From positions 1 to 7,709 of the forward strand of contig JAUVSB010000066.1 in the NCBI GenBank assembly GCA_030597275.1: 7,709 nucleotides of DNA, written 5' to 3'. The notes below the pieces were generated by a model. The model searched no databases and was not told where the DNA came from. It saw only the letters and a list, made by a program, of their open reading frames with translations. The position numbers and the translations under genes are program-made. Below are positions 1 to 6,699 of the stretch, piece after piece (positions within the stretch are counted from its first letter, which is position 1; every line of letters starts with the position of its first letter). Source of the stretch: Gammaproteobacteria bacterium. Lineage in GTDB: Bacteria; Pseudomonadota; Gammaproteobacteria; BMS3Bbin11.

Positions 1-2
1 TA

Positions 3-299
3 ACTGCCCTGTTATTCACACTGCCAATAAACCTGATGGCAGCCGCCCTGCTTCCGGGAGATGCCGAAAAAGGTAAAAAACTACATAATGACAATAGCTG
101 CCTGAGCTGCCATGCACAAATGACAGGGGGTAAACCCGATATGCTTTATACGCGCACTGATCGCAGAGTTACCAATATCGGCGGGCTTATTGGACAGGTT
201 GGCGGATGCAACAAAATGCAGAAGGTCGGGCTGGATGAAAACGGTGTGAATGATGTGGTGAAGTACCTGAATGAATCATTCTATAAGTTCAGCGATTAG
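3..299 (+). CDS. Small exported c-type cytochrome, 5'-truncated by the window edge
   Basis: This is a monohaem cytochrome c, expected to act as a periplasmic electron carrier. The reading frame is open to base 3. The first residues (TALLFTLPINLMAAALLPGD) look like the hydrophobic core and end of a Sec signal peptide, so the true start lies left of the window; the ATG at 36 falls inside the signal peptide and is probably not the start. The haem-binding CXXCH motif is CLSCH at 99-113. A YTRTDRRV stretch, an extra Cys in the segment QVGGCNKM, and a VVKYLNESFYKF end match a family of short bacterial cytochromes as I remember it. The distal haem ligand is not obvious: Met residues just before YTR and in CNKM are both candidates. 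No terminator with a T-run follows. Redox partner unknown. Confidence 0.85.
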   Translation, partial: TALLFTLPINLMAAALLPGDAEKGKKLHNDNSCLSCHAQMTGGKPDMLYTRTDRRVTNIGGLIGQVGGCNKMQKVGLDENGVNDVVKYLNESFYKFSD

Positions 300-316
300 T
301 AGGACCCTTCTTGAAC

Positions 317-535
317 CTACTCTGATGCCTGCTTCTGTAGCCATGCATTGGCAAGCTCTGCTGAGGTAAAAGTCTTGATATGCACACCACGATTTTCAGC
401 TACCATGGCACCAAAGGATGTTTCCTGAAAATTAGCTGGGTTAACTAACATAGCAATAGACAATTGATAAGGTACCAGTGAAATCCAGGGCCATATTTAC
501 GTTCCCCGTTTGCGTGTCATCAACCACATAGATAA
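317..535 (-). pseudogene. Frameshifted C-terminal remnant of a small STAS/SpoIIAA-like protein
   Basis: On the minus strand, the frame ending at the TAG at 319-317 encodes a protein-like tail of about 57 residues, including PYQLSIAMLVNP, NFQETSFGAMVAENRGV and AELANAWLQKQASE. This resembles the C-terminal half of small STAS/SpoIIAA-like proteins, which often end in a 'VAxNRGxxxKxFxxxxxAxAWL' pattern. The frame is closed upstream by TAA at 499-497. Another frame just upstream (about 533 to 444) reads YVVDDTQTGNVNMALDFTGT, so one extra base, or two lost, between about 500 and 455 would join the pieces. There is no start codon with a ribosome site and no room for an N-terminal half, because recR ends at 536. 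I read it as a decayed fragment left by a deletion next to recR. A very short ORF from the ATG at 451 is possible but unlikely. Confidence 0.5.
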
Positions 536-1144
536 TTAAACTTTGCGGCGCTCATCAATGGCACGTGCAACCGTGTTACGGTCAATATACTCCAGTTCAC
601 CACCAACTGGCACTCCCCGTGCAATCCGGGTCAGCTTAATATCTTTTATGGTATCTTTTCCTGTCAATAAGTCCGTTAGATATTCTGCTGTAGTTTCCCC
701 TTCGACCGTGAGATTTGTCGCCAGTATTATTTCTTCGATCTCAAATTCATCCAGCACTTCCAGCAGACGATCAATACCCAGATTATCGGGGCCAATACCA
801 TCCAGAGGAGATATGGTTCCCATCAGCACAAAATAACAGCCTTTGTAACTGCCCGTTTGTTCGATGGCTTCGAGGTCTGCAGGTGTCTCAACGATGCACA
901 GCTGGCTGTGTTTACGTGAAGCTGAGGAACAAAGCGTACAAAGTTCTGTTTCACTTAAATTATTGCAGCGTCTGCAATGCTGGATTGAATCCAGGGCATG
1001 ATTCAGCGCAGAGGCTATCGCTCGAGCCCCCTGACGATCACGTTCAATAAGATAGTAGGCCATCCGTTGTGCAGACTTTGGCCCCACACCAGGCAAGCAT
1101 GCTAACGCTGCTCTCAGATTTTCAATGGCGTGGGCTGTAGACAT
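536..1144 (-). CDS. recR: Recombination mediator protein RecR
   Basis: RecR works with RecO (and RecF) in the cytoplasm to load RecA onto SSB-coated single-stranded gaps during recombinational repair. The 202-residue protein has the usual family length and layout. A helix-hairpin-helix lies near residues 11-32 (CLPGVGPKSAQRMAYYL). A four-cysteine zinc finger uses C57, C60, C69 and C72. A Toprim domain runs from about 80 to 175, with IVETPADLEAIE, SPLDGIGP and NLTVEGETTAEYL. The C-terminal hallmark GVPVGGELEYID is at 177-188. The ATG is 17 nt after the ybaB stop, so it is probably the last gene of the dnaX-ybaB-recR transcript. Its own ribosome site is weak (TGG then an A/T-rich spacer), which suggests coupling to upstream translation. 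No clear terminator follows; a decayed gene fragment abuts its stop. Confidence 0.97.
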   Translation of the reverse strand: MSTAHAIENLRAALACLPGVGPKSAQRMAYYLIERDRQGARAIASALNHALDSIQHCRRCNNLSETELCTLCSSASRKHSQLCIVETPADLEAIEQTGSYKGCYFVLMGTISPLDGIGPDNLGIDRLLEVLDEFEIEEIILATNLTVEGETTAEYLTDLLTGKDTIKDIKLTRIARGVPVGGELEYIDRNTVARAIDERRKV

Positions 1145-1161
1145 TTTTTATTTCAGAACCA

Positions 1162-1485
1162 TCAAAAAGGAAGATTCATACCTGCTGGCAATCCCATGCC
1201 GGCTGTCATACCTGACATCTTTTCCTGCGTTGTAGATTCAACCTTGCGTACAGCATCATTGACTGCAGCGGCAACAAGATCTTCAATCACAGCCTTTTCT
1301 TCAGTCAATAAATCATCATCGATAGTGACCTTGCGTACATCATGTCTGCAGGTCATGGTAATAGTCACCAGTCCACCACCTGAACTGCCTTCAACCTCCA
1401 TATGGGCGAGTTCTTCCTGTGCCTTCTGCATTTTTTCCTGCATGGCCTGTGCCTGCTTCATGATATTTCCTAAACCACCTTTCAT
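1162..1485 (-). CDS. ybaB: YbaB/EbfC-family nucleoid-associated protein
   Basis: YbaB/EbfC proteins are small dimeric DNA-binding proteins that associate with the nucleoid and are almost always encoded between dnaX and recR, as here. The start chosen is the ATG at 1485, giving 107 residues (E. coli YbaB is about 109) and the typical opening MKGGLGNIMKQAQAMQEKMQKAQEEL, an amphipathic helix. A GGAG ribosome site lies 8 nt upstream. A longer reading from 1593 would overlap the 3' end of dnaX and add 36 non-conserved residues, so I reject it. The middle holds the family's VEGSSGGGLVTITMT strand region and the end is a flexible, Gly/Met-rich tail (MSGMTAGMGLPAGMNLPF). The gene begins 64 nt after the dnaX stop. 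Confidence 0.95.
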   Translation of the reverse strand: MKGGLGNIMKQAQAMQEKMQKAQEELAHMEVEGSSGGGLVTITMTCRHDVRKVTIDDDLLTEEKAVIEDLVAAAVNDAVRKVESTTQEKMSGMTAGMGLPAGMNLPF

Positions 1486-1549
1486 AATAATGCTCCATAT
1501 ATTTTCCGATAAATGCCGGCTTCGCCAGCCTGTTTGATTGTCACTGCCT

Positions 1550-3322
1550 CTAATTAACTGGCCTGATAGATCCAGGTGACACGCTGGCACCAAAGGCGTC
1601 TACTACATTGTTTACTGTCTTGTCAGACATAATGGATTGCTCAGCAGCCAGCTGCTTTTCTTTATGCTGACGTTGCTTTTTCTGAGCTGGAGTCTCTACT
1701 ATGGGTTTGTCGACACGAATGCTGATTTTCAGATTATCACCAAGATTACTTTTCAAGGCCTCGATCAGTTCTTTTTCTCGCGCGTCTGAATAGATAGCCC
1801 CCTGTTCAACGTCCATAAGAAGCTCAAGGCTGAACTCATCCCATACCGCAGGTGACATGTGTAATGCCATCTGCTTGGTCATACCCGTCACTGCCAGCGA
1901 CTCCACCAGTCCTGACCAGTTTTTATCTGTTGTAGAAGCAGTTGCTGGTCCATCTTCCTTTTCATCCTTTAACGGTGATGGCTCGCTAATTTTTATAGTC
2001 TGACCAGGCAAGTCTGAAGCTTCATCTAATAACTGGGTGCCGCTATTTGAAGCACCGGGATAATGTGCAGCCTGTGAATTATCAACGACATTCAACTTAG
2101 CTGAATTCCTATCAGGAGATTGTTTGCTGACAGCTTTCTTAACCAGCGCCTGATCAGCGGTTTCTTTTTGACTACTCGCTTTCTGACTTGATGGCTTATT
2201 TGTAGATTGGACAGTGGCTTCAGTAGAGTGAGCGGGCTTATCCGGTCGAAATGCGAGTAAGCGTAGCATAAGCATCTCAAATCCTGTTCTGGAATCGGGC
2301 GCTAACGGCAAATCGCGCTTACCCGTTAAACATATCTGATAATACAGCTGCAAAGCTTCCGCACTGAAGTCCCTGCTGACCTGCTCCAGCCATTGCCTGT
2401 CCAGGCTACGCTGTTCAACAATTTCCGGTGCCTGCTGTGCCAGTGAGAGTTGATAAAAGCTGCCAAGTAATTCATCCAGTACCATGTTGAAATCCGGACT
2501 GCGGTCTGCCGCATCATCAATGGCTTTAAACATGGCATCCGTATTATCCTTTGCCAGACTTTCAACCAGGGCATGAATATATCGCTGCTCAATACTGCCA
2601 AGCATTTTCCTGATGTCATCTTTCATAACCTTGCCGGCACCGAAGGCTATAGCCTGGTCGAGCAAACTCAGCCCATCACGCATGCTGCCATCGGCACTGC
2701 GAGCAAGTAGTTCCAGCGCCTCATCATCACTTTCGATATTTTCCTTTTCAAGTATATGAGCAAGCTGCGATTTGATCTGATCGGGATCAAGACGCTTCAG
2801 ATTAAACTGCAGACAGCGAGATAAAACTGTAACCGGCAGTTTTTGAGGATCGGTAGTAGCAAGCAGAAATTTGACATGATCCGGTGGCTCTTCCAGTGTC
2901 TTGAGCAATGCATTGAAACTGCTCTTCGACAGCATATGGACTTCATCAATCAGATAAACCTTGTAGCGTCCGCTGGTAGGCAGGTACTGAACGTTGTCCA
3001 GTAATTCCCGGGTATCATCGACCTTGGTTTTTGATGCGGCATCTACTTCAATCAGATCAATGAAGCGGCCGTCATCAACCGCCAGGCAGCTTGCACATTG
3101 ACCACAGGGTATTGAACTAATTCCTTTTTCACAATTCAGCGCCTTGGCGAGTATTCTTGCAATTGTCGTCTTGCCTACACCGCGGGTACCTGTAAACAAC
3201 AGGGCATGATGGAGGCGGTCACTATCCAGGGCATGAGATAATGACTGCAGGATGTGTTGCTGGCCAACAACTTCACTAAAACTGCCAGGCCGCCATTTTC
3301 GTGCAAGAACTTTATATGACAT
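1550..3322 (-). CDS. dnaX: DNA polymerase III subunits gamma/tau (clamp loader ATPase)
   Basis: DnaX is the AAA+ motor of the clamp loader, which opens the sliding clamp and, as tau, ties the polymerase cores to the helicase. The 590-residue product starts at the ATG at 3322 with the family opening MSYKVLARKWRP. An upstream start at 3457 would run through the SRP RNA gene and is rejected. Visible are Walker A GTRGVGKTT (45-53), zinc-binding C64, C73, C76 and C79, Walker B DEVH (126-129), the LLATTDP sensor 1 region and the arginine finger in LSRC (R169), all positioned almost as in E. coli. Sensor 2 lies in GSMRDGLSL. After about residue 370 comes a Ser/Lys/Gln-rich linker, then a conserved C-terminal domain ending SPGSIRPVN, similar to the E. 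coli tail. No A AAA AAG frameshift signal is seen near the domain III/IV boundary, so production of a short gamma form is uncertain. Confidence 0.97.
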   Translation of the reverse strand: MSYKVLARKWRPGSFSEVVGQQHILQSLSHALDSDRLHHALLFTGTRGVGKTTIARILAKALNCEKGISSIPCGQCASCLAVDDGRFIDLIEVDAASKTKVDDTRELLDNVQYLPTSGRYKVYLIDEVHMLSKSSFNALLKTLEEPPDHVKFLLATTDPQKLPVTVLSRCLQFNLKRLDPDQIKSQLAHILEKENIESDDEALELLARSADGSMRDGLSLLDQAIAFGAGKVMKDDIRKMLGSIEQRYIHALVESLAKDNTDAMFKAIDDAADRSPDFNMVLDELLGSFYQLSLAQQAPEIVEQRSLDRQWLEQVSRDFSAEALQLYYQICLTGKRDLPLAPDSRTGFEMLMLRLLAFRPDKPAHSTEATVQSTNKPSSQKASSQKETADQALVKKAVSKQSPDRNSAKLNVVDNSQAAHYPGASNSGTQLLDEASDLPGQTIKISEPSPLKDEKEDGPATASTTDKNWSGLVESLAVTGMTKQMALHMSPAVWDEFSLELLMDVEQGAIYSDAREKELIEALKSNLGDNLKISIRVDKPIVETPAQKKQRQHKEKQLAAEQSIMSDKTVNNVVDAFGASVSPGSIRPVN

Positions 3323-3377
3323 AAAGTATTCCGGAAAATCCCTAAGGAACCTCTGATTTATTCTGAAAGAAATAATT

Positions 3378-3493
3378 GGTGGCGGATCAGGACAGCCTTG
3401 CCTTAACACCCGAATCTGCTGCTGCGGCTGCTTCCTTCCAGATCTGACCGGGTTCACAGCATATCGTCGTTAAAGGGGCCAACCATCACCGCC
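3378..3493 (-). ncRNA. ffs: 4.5S signal recognition particle RNA (small bacterial SRP RNA)
   Basis: This RNA pairs with Ffh to form the SRP that targets inner-membrane proteins to FtsY. The minus strand carries the invariant apical core GGTCAGATCTGGAAGGAAGC followed by AGCC, with a GGAA tetraloop and the asymmetric internal loop, matching E. coli 4.5S RNA. Terminal sequences GGCGG (5', at 3493-3489) and CCGCC (3', near 3385-3381) can pair, giving about 114-116 nt, the usual size. The trailing ACC resembles the E. coli 3' end. The 3' end is 55 nt before the dnaX ATG, an arrangement known in Pseudomonas, and read-through into dnaX is possible because no terminator is evident between them. A TAAAAT at 3537-3532 (minus strand) could be the -10, but no good -35 accompanies it. 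Confidence 0.95.
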
Positions 3494-3577
3494 ATTGAAA
3501 ACATCTTCATCCAGATGAAAATGCACAACGAATTTTAGCCATTGTTTCTGATATAAACCAGTGAATTAAAAAAAAGT

Positions 3578-3605
3578 TTTACGTTTTACGTATTAAGATT
3601 TACGT
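3578..3605 (+). repeat. Phased TTTACGT heptamer repeats in the ffs/SDR divergent spacer
   Basis: Three exact copies of TTTACGT start at 3578, 3585 and 3599, offsets of 0, 7 and 21, so all lie on one 7-bp grid with one degenerate slot (3592-3598). The array follows a run of A residues and precedes a -10-like TAAAAT at 3613-3618 in front of the SDR gene, with no matching -35. It may be a regulator-binding array or simple slippage-derived sequence; the sequence does not decide. Confidence 0.5.
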
Positions 3606-3645
3606 TTAAAGATAAAATGCACTGAAACCTCAAAACAGCTGAACC

Positions 3646-4581
3646 ATGTTAGAAACAGACAAACAAATTCTCTCAAACCCTGTTCAAAACAGTGTATTCA
3701 TTGTCGGATACGGTGATATTGGCAGACGAGTTGCGTCCCTGTACCGGAACAATAAAGTCCCGGTCACCGGTCTTGCACGCTCTGAATCATCATTTCAGCT
3801 AATGAAAGATGATGATGTCACAGCCGTTACTGCTGATCTGGATGATATTGATAGCCTGTCAGGCCTGTCATTGGCTGGTACTCTGGTCTTTTATTTTGCC
3901 CCCCCACCGCCAACTGGCACCACCGACCCGCGCATGAAAAATTTCCTTGCCAGCCTGGACATGGAAAAGCTGCCACGGAAAATCATCTATATCAGCACAT
4001 CAGGGGTATATGGTGATCAGGCAGGACAATGGGTAACCGAGAATACACCGCCAAAACCCGGAGCTGACCGTTCTTTTCGCCGCCTGGATGCCGAAAAACA
4101 ACTGCAAGGATTTCGTAACAAACATGTAGTGGAAACAGTGATTCTGCGTGTTAGCGGCATTTATGGTCCGGGACGGCTGCCAGAAAAGCGAATCAGGAAC
4201 GCCATCCCTGTACTAAAAGAGGAATTATCACCTAAAACTAACCGTATTCACGCGGATGACCTGGCAAAAATATGTGTCGCGGCAGGTAAATATGGCCGTG
4301 ATGGAGAGATTTACAATGTCAGCGATGGCTGCGACAGTAATATGACGGAATATTTTTTCCAGATCGCCAAGCATCTGGGTTTGCCAAAACCACCTACGGT
4401 TGACTGGGAAGAGGCAGAAAGTACTTTAAGTAAGGGAATGCTATCCTACCTGCGGGAGTCTCGCCGCATAGATAACAGAAAGATGTTAACTGAGCTCCAT
4501 ATCACCTTAAAATATCCAGATCTTTTGAGCGGTCTTGCTGGTATTATGCCCTCTTCTATACCAAATAAAGATAATACTTGA
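3646..4581 (+). CDS. NAD(P)-binding SDR-family protein, YeeZ-like atypical epimerase/reductase
   Basis: The protein has 311 residues and a Rossmann fold of the extended/atypical short-chain dehydrogenase type. The dinucleotide-binding motif is VGYGDIGRR (20-28), followed by GLARS after the second strand. A STSGVYGD segment (117-124) corresponds to the SDR serine/threonine region. The usual YxxxK is altered: K151 is present in RRLDAEK, but the position four residues earlier is Leu147. YeeZ-type proteins show a similar loss as I remember them, so this is probably a nucleotide-sugar-epimerase-like protein with altered or no classical catalysis. RVSGIYGPGR (168-177) and IHADDLA (201-207) are typical extended-SDR elements. 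The ATG at 3646 has only a weak ribosome site. tusE/dsrC follows after 49 nt on the same strand. Substrate unknown. Confidence 0.85.
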   Translation: MLETDKQILSNPVQNSVFIVGYGDIGRRVASLYRNNKVPVTGLARSESSFQLMKDDDVTAVTADLDDIDSLSGLSLAGTLVFYFAPPPPTGTTDPRMKNFLASLDMEKLPRKIIYISTSGVYGDQAGQWVTENTPPKPGADRSFRRLDAEKQLQGFRNKHVVETVILRVSGIYGPGRLPEKRIRNAIPVLKEELSPKTNRIHADDLAKICVAAGKYGRDGEIYNVSDGCDSNMTEYFFQIAKHLGLPKPPTVDWEEAESTLSKGMLSYLRESRRIDNRKMLTELHITLKYPDLLSGLAGIMPSSIPNKDNT

Positions 4582-4630
4582 TACAATTGGTCAACTATTA
4601 TTCTAATTCAGAAATTTTGAGGATTTATCA

Positions 4631-4966
4631 ATGCAAGCAGAAGTCAATGGACAGGTTATCGAACTCAGTGAAGCCGGATGGTTACTTAATCTGGAAGAAT
4701 GGAGTGAAGAGCTCGCTGCTCAGATTGCTATTAATGAAAAAGTACCAGAACTCACAGAAGAACACTGGGACATTATTAATGAAGCTCGCGAATTTTTTAC
4801 TGACAACGGCAAAGTTGCAGAACCACGTGCATTTTCTAAGCTGATGAAAAAGAAATACGGCAAGGATCGCAGTGACCAGAAATATATCTACTCCCTGTTC
4901 CCTACCGGCCTGATCAAATGCGCCAATAAAATTGCCGGTTTACCAAGACCCAAAGGCTGCAGCTAG
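4631..4966 (+). CDS. tusE: DsrC/TusE-family sulfur-relay protein
   Basis: Family members carry sulfur as a persulfide on a C-terminal cysteine. TusE passes it from TusBCD to MnmA for 2-thiouridine synthesis in tRNA; DsrC serves dissimilatory sulfur metabolism. The 111-residue protein has the family's opening (VNGQVIELSEAGWLLNLEEWSEELA), the TEEHWDIINEAREFF helix, YIYSLFP, and the conserved KIAGLPRPKGC end with the penultimate Cys (C110) that carries sulfur. In true DsrC a second Cys lies 11 residues earlier; here that position is Asn99 and a Cys occurs at 97 instead, 13 before C110. The general pattern therefore sits nearer TusE, hence the tentative symbol. A GAGG ribosome site lies 8 nt before the ATG. 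A strong terminator follows 24 nt after the stop. No dsrAB or tusBCD gene is in view. Confidence 0.9.
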   Translation: MQAEVNGQVIELSEAGWLLNLEEWSEELAAQIAINEKVPELTEEHWDIINEAREFFTDNGKVAEPRAFSKLMKKKYGKDRSDQKYIYSLFPTGLIKCANKIAGLPRPKGCS

Positions 4967-4990
4967 AACAATTCAACCACAATCATTATT

Positions 4991-5018
4991 AAAGGCCATC
5001 ATCTTGATGGCCTTTTTT
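4991..5018 (+). terminator. Rho-independent terminator after the DsrC/TusE gene
   Basis: A perfect 11-bp stem (AAAGGCCATCA / TGATGGCCTTT) closes a 3-nt loop and leads into a T-run whose last bases are 5013-5018. It starts 24 nt after the DsrC/TusE stop codon. On the minus strand the same stem ends in TTT followed by an A/T stretch, so weak bidirectional activity is possible, facing the decayed frame at 5023-5148. Confidence 0.93.
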
Positions 5019-5022
5019 ATGT

Positions 5023-5148
5023 TCACAGCTCATCTTCTTCTTGCTCTGAAATAATATCCCGGTCTTCAATATCTTGTGCTAAGTTCTATTCCAGGGAGAT
5101 GAATTTGTAGTCCTTATACTGATCAAAAAACAAACGACAAATTGACAT
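5023..5148 (-). pseudogene. Possible decayed small reading frame with an internal stop
   Basis: Reading the minus strand from the ATG at 5148 gives MSICRLFFDQYKDYKFISLE, then an in-frame TAG (5088-5086), then NLAQDIEDRDIISEQEEDEL and a TGA at 5025-5023. The second half has the charged, acidic character of a protein tail and ends 5 bp before the terminator stem, as a convergent gene would. There is no ribosome site, and I recognise no family. It may equally be chance; the stretch holds nothing else clear except the mltF upstream region. Confidence 0.2.
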
Positions 5149-5152
5149 AATA

Positions 5153-6595
5153 GTGAGCGAAAGCAGTCAACAGAAGAAACGTGTACGCCGCATCCGGCTG
5201 ATCGGCATCCTTGTCGCTATTTTATTATCCATACCTGTACTTATCCTGGAGTTTACCTGGGAAAAAAACCACCTGGAGGGCATACAATCAGCTGGCGTAC
5301 TTAAAGTCATCACGTTCAATGGCCCTACCACATTCTTCGAGGGTAACCAGGGTCCCGGTGGCTTTGAATATGAGCTAGCCAGTGCCTTTGCAAACAAACT
5401 GGGTGTAAAACTTGAGATAGAGAGTGCTGATCAATTTGACCAGATCATGACAGAAATAAAAGCAGCACATTTCGACATGGCTGCAGCCGGTCTTTCAATT
5501 ACCGACGAGAGAAAGAGAAATTTTTTATTCAGTAATTCTTATCAAACCATAAAGCAGCAGGTTGTCTATCGCTCCGGTGGAATCAAAAGACCACGAAAGG
5601 CCGCTAAGCTTGCTGGCAGAGAGATCATGGTGACTGCTGGAAGCAGTCACGTAGAACGTCTGCAGAAGCTAAAGCAAACATACCCTGAAATAAGCTGGCA
5701 GGAAACAGCAACGGAAACCCCGGAAAACCTACTTGTACGAGTATGGGAAAAGAAACTTGACCTGACTATTGCTGATTCAAATATTATTGCCGTTGTTCGA
5801 CAGTTTTACCCGGATTTACACATTGCCTTCTCACTTTTACCTGCTGACAAACTGGCCTGGATGTTTACCCTCAGCAATGATAAATCTCTGCTGAAAGCAG
5901 CAAATAAATTTCTCAAAGAGATGAAATCCAGTGGCGAACTCGACCGTCTTCTGGACCGATATTATGGCCCCAGTTCAAAATTTAATTATGTCAACACCAA
6001 GAAGTTTCTGGAACGTATAGACCACCTGCTGCCCATTTATGAGGAGCAGTTCAAGCTCGCTGAAAAAAATACAGGCATAGATTGGCGACTGCTGGCAGCC
6101 CAGGCCTACCAGGAATCACACTGGGATACGGATGCCGTTTCACCAACCGGAGTGAGAGGAATCATGATGCTGACCCTGGCGACAGCGCAGAGGCTTGATA
6201 TTGACAACCGACGTGACCCTGGAGAAAGCATTGATGGCGGCGCACGTTACCTTAAAATACTGATGGATAGCCTGCCAGAAAGGATTCAGCAACCAGACAA
6301 ATTGTGGTTTGCACTCGCCGCCTACAATGTTGGCCTGGGCCACCTGGAAGACGCGCGCATCCTAACCCAGAAAGCAGGAGATGATCCCGATAGCTGGATT
6401 GATGTGCGGAAACATTTACCGTTACTAGCCAGCCCAGAATGGCACAAAAAAACCCGTCACGGTTATGCCCGAGGTTATGAACCCGTCGCCTACGTCAATC
6501 GTGTACGTGGCTATTACGCAATACTAAGCTGGTCTGATGGGCAACGTGAGAAACCCGCCAATATTCTGAACGAAATTGATCTACCGGCACTGTGA
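5153..6595 (+). CDS. mltF: Membrane-bound lytic murein transglycosylase F
   Basis: MltF cleaves the MurNAc-GlcNAc bond of peptidoglycan with formation of 1,6-anhydro ends, and its N-terminal sensor domain controls activity. The 480-residue protein has a basic start, one hydrophobic segment (about 15-33), then a family-3 solute-binding-like domain (about 45-272: VLKVITFNGPTTFFEG, GFEYELASAFANKLGV, MAAAGLSIT). The C-terminal SLT domain (about 296-460) has catalytic Glu321 in AYQESHWD, then SPTGVRGIMMLT, WFALAAYNVGLGH and YVNRVRGYY. Order and spacing match E. coli MltF, though the tail is shorter. The start is a GTG at 5153: an in-frame stop lies at 5120-5122, no ATG intervenes, and no Shine-Dalgarno is seen. 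A TATACT at 5115-5120 could be a -10, but without a -35. It is in the same direction as the upstream DsrC/TusE gene but separated by its terminator. Confidence 0.95.
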   Translation: MSESSQQKKRVRRIRLIGILVAILLSIPVLILEFTWEKNHLEGIQSAGVLKVITFNGPTTFFEGNQGPGGFEYELASAFANKLGVKLEIESADQFDQIMTEIKAAHFDMAAAGLSITDERKRNFLFSNSYQTIKQQVVYRSGGIKRPRKAAKLAGREIMVTAGSSHVERLQKLKQTYPEISWQETATETPENLLVRVWEKKLDLTIADSNIIAVVRQFYPDLHIAFSLLPADKLAWMFTLSNDKSLLKAANKFLKEMKSSGELDRLLDRYYGPSSKFNYVNTKKFLERIDHLLPIYEEQFKLAEKNTGIDWRLLAAQAYQESHWDTDAVSPTGVRGIMMLTLATAQRLDIDNRRDPGESIDGGARYLKILMDSLPERIQQPDKLWFALAAYNVGLGHLEDARILTQKAGDDPDSWIDVRKHLPLLASPEWHKKTRHGYARGYEPVAYVNRVRGYYAILSWSDGQREKPANILNEIDLPAL

Positions 6596-6618
6596 TCTGC
6601 ACTATGTCAGTAAACTGC

Positions 6619-6646
6619 TTGACTAAGGGGCTCGAAAAACTGTAAT
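6619..6646 (+). promoter_or_regulatory. Candidate sigma-70 promoter of the FimT/GspH-like gene
   Basis: TTGACT (6619-6624) and TGTAAT (6641-6646) are spaced by 16 bp, close to the sigma-70 consensus. Predicted transcription would start near 6653, leaving a leader of about 47 nt before the ATG at 6700. It lies in the 104-bp spacer after mltF. Confidence 0.45.
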
Positions 6647-6654
6647 TTTACGAT

Positions 6655-6671
6655 GCTGACAGGAAGTCAGC
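6655..6671 (+). repeat. Inverted repeat at the predicted transcript start of the pilin gene
   Basis: GCTGAC and GTCAGC form a perfect 6-bp inverted repeat around AGGAA. It sits just after the predicted start of the pilin transcript, so it could be an operator or a leader hairpin. It has no T-run and is unlikely to terminate mltF. Confidence 0.35.
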
Positions 6672-6699
6672 TCACATTACTCACATCAAGGATGATGCC

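Noticed and set aside
298..321. AGTAGG / CCTACT inverted repeat between the cytochrome and the STAS-like remnant as a terminator
   Set aside because: Only 6 bp with a 12-nt loop and no T-run; it partly reflects facing TAG stop codons.
1486..1593. A 36-residue extension of ybaB from 1593
   Set aside because: It overlaps the dnaX 3' end and adds non-conserved sequence; the ATG at 1485 has a GGAG site and the family's opening.
1676..1681. AAA AAG in frame on the dnaX strand as a programmed frameshift site
   Set aside because: The preceding base is G and the position is near codon 548, far past the gamma/tau boundary.
3323..3457. An N-terminal extension of dnaX starting at 3457 (45 extra residues)
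   Set aside because: It would translate through the SRP RNA gene, and the family's start MSYKVLARKWRP begins at 3322.
4578..4844. A second frame overlapping the DsrC/TusE gene
   Set aside because: It is out of phase with a strongly recognised family protein and has no family features.
5142..5147. TTGACA as a -35 box before mltF
   Set aside because: It lies 6 bp before the GTG start, and no -10 is found at the right distance.
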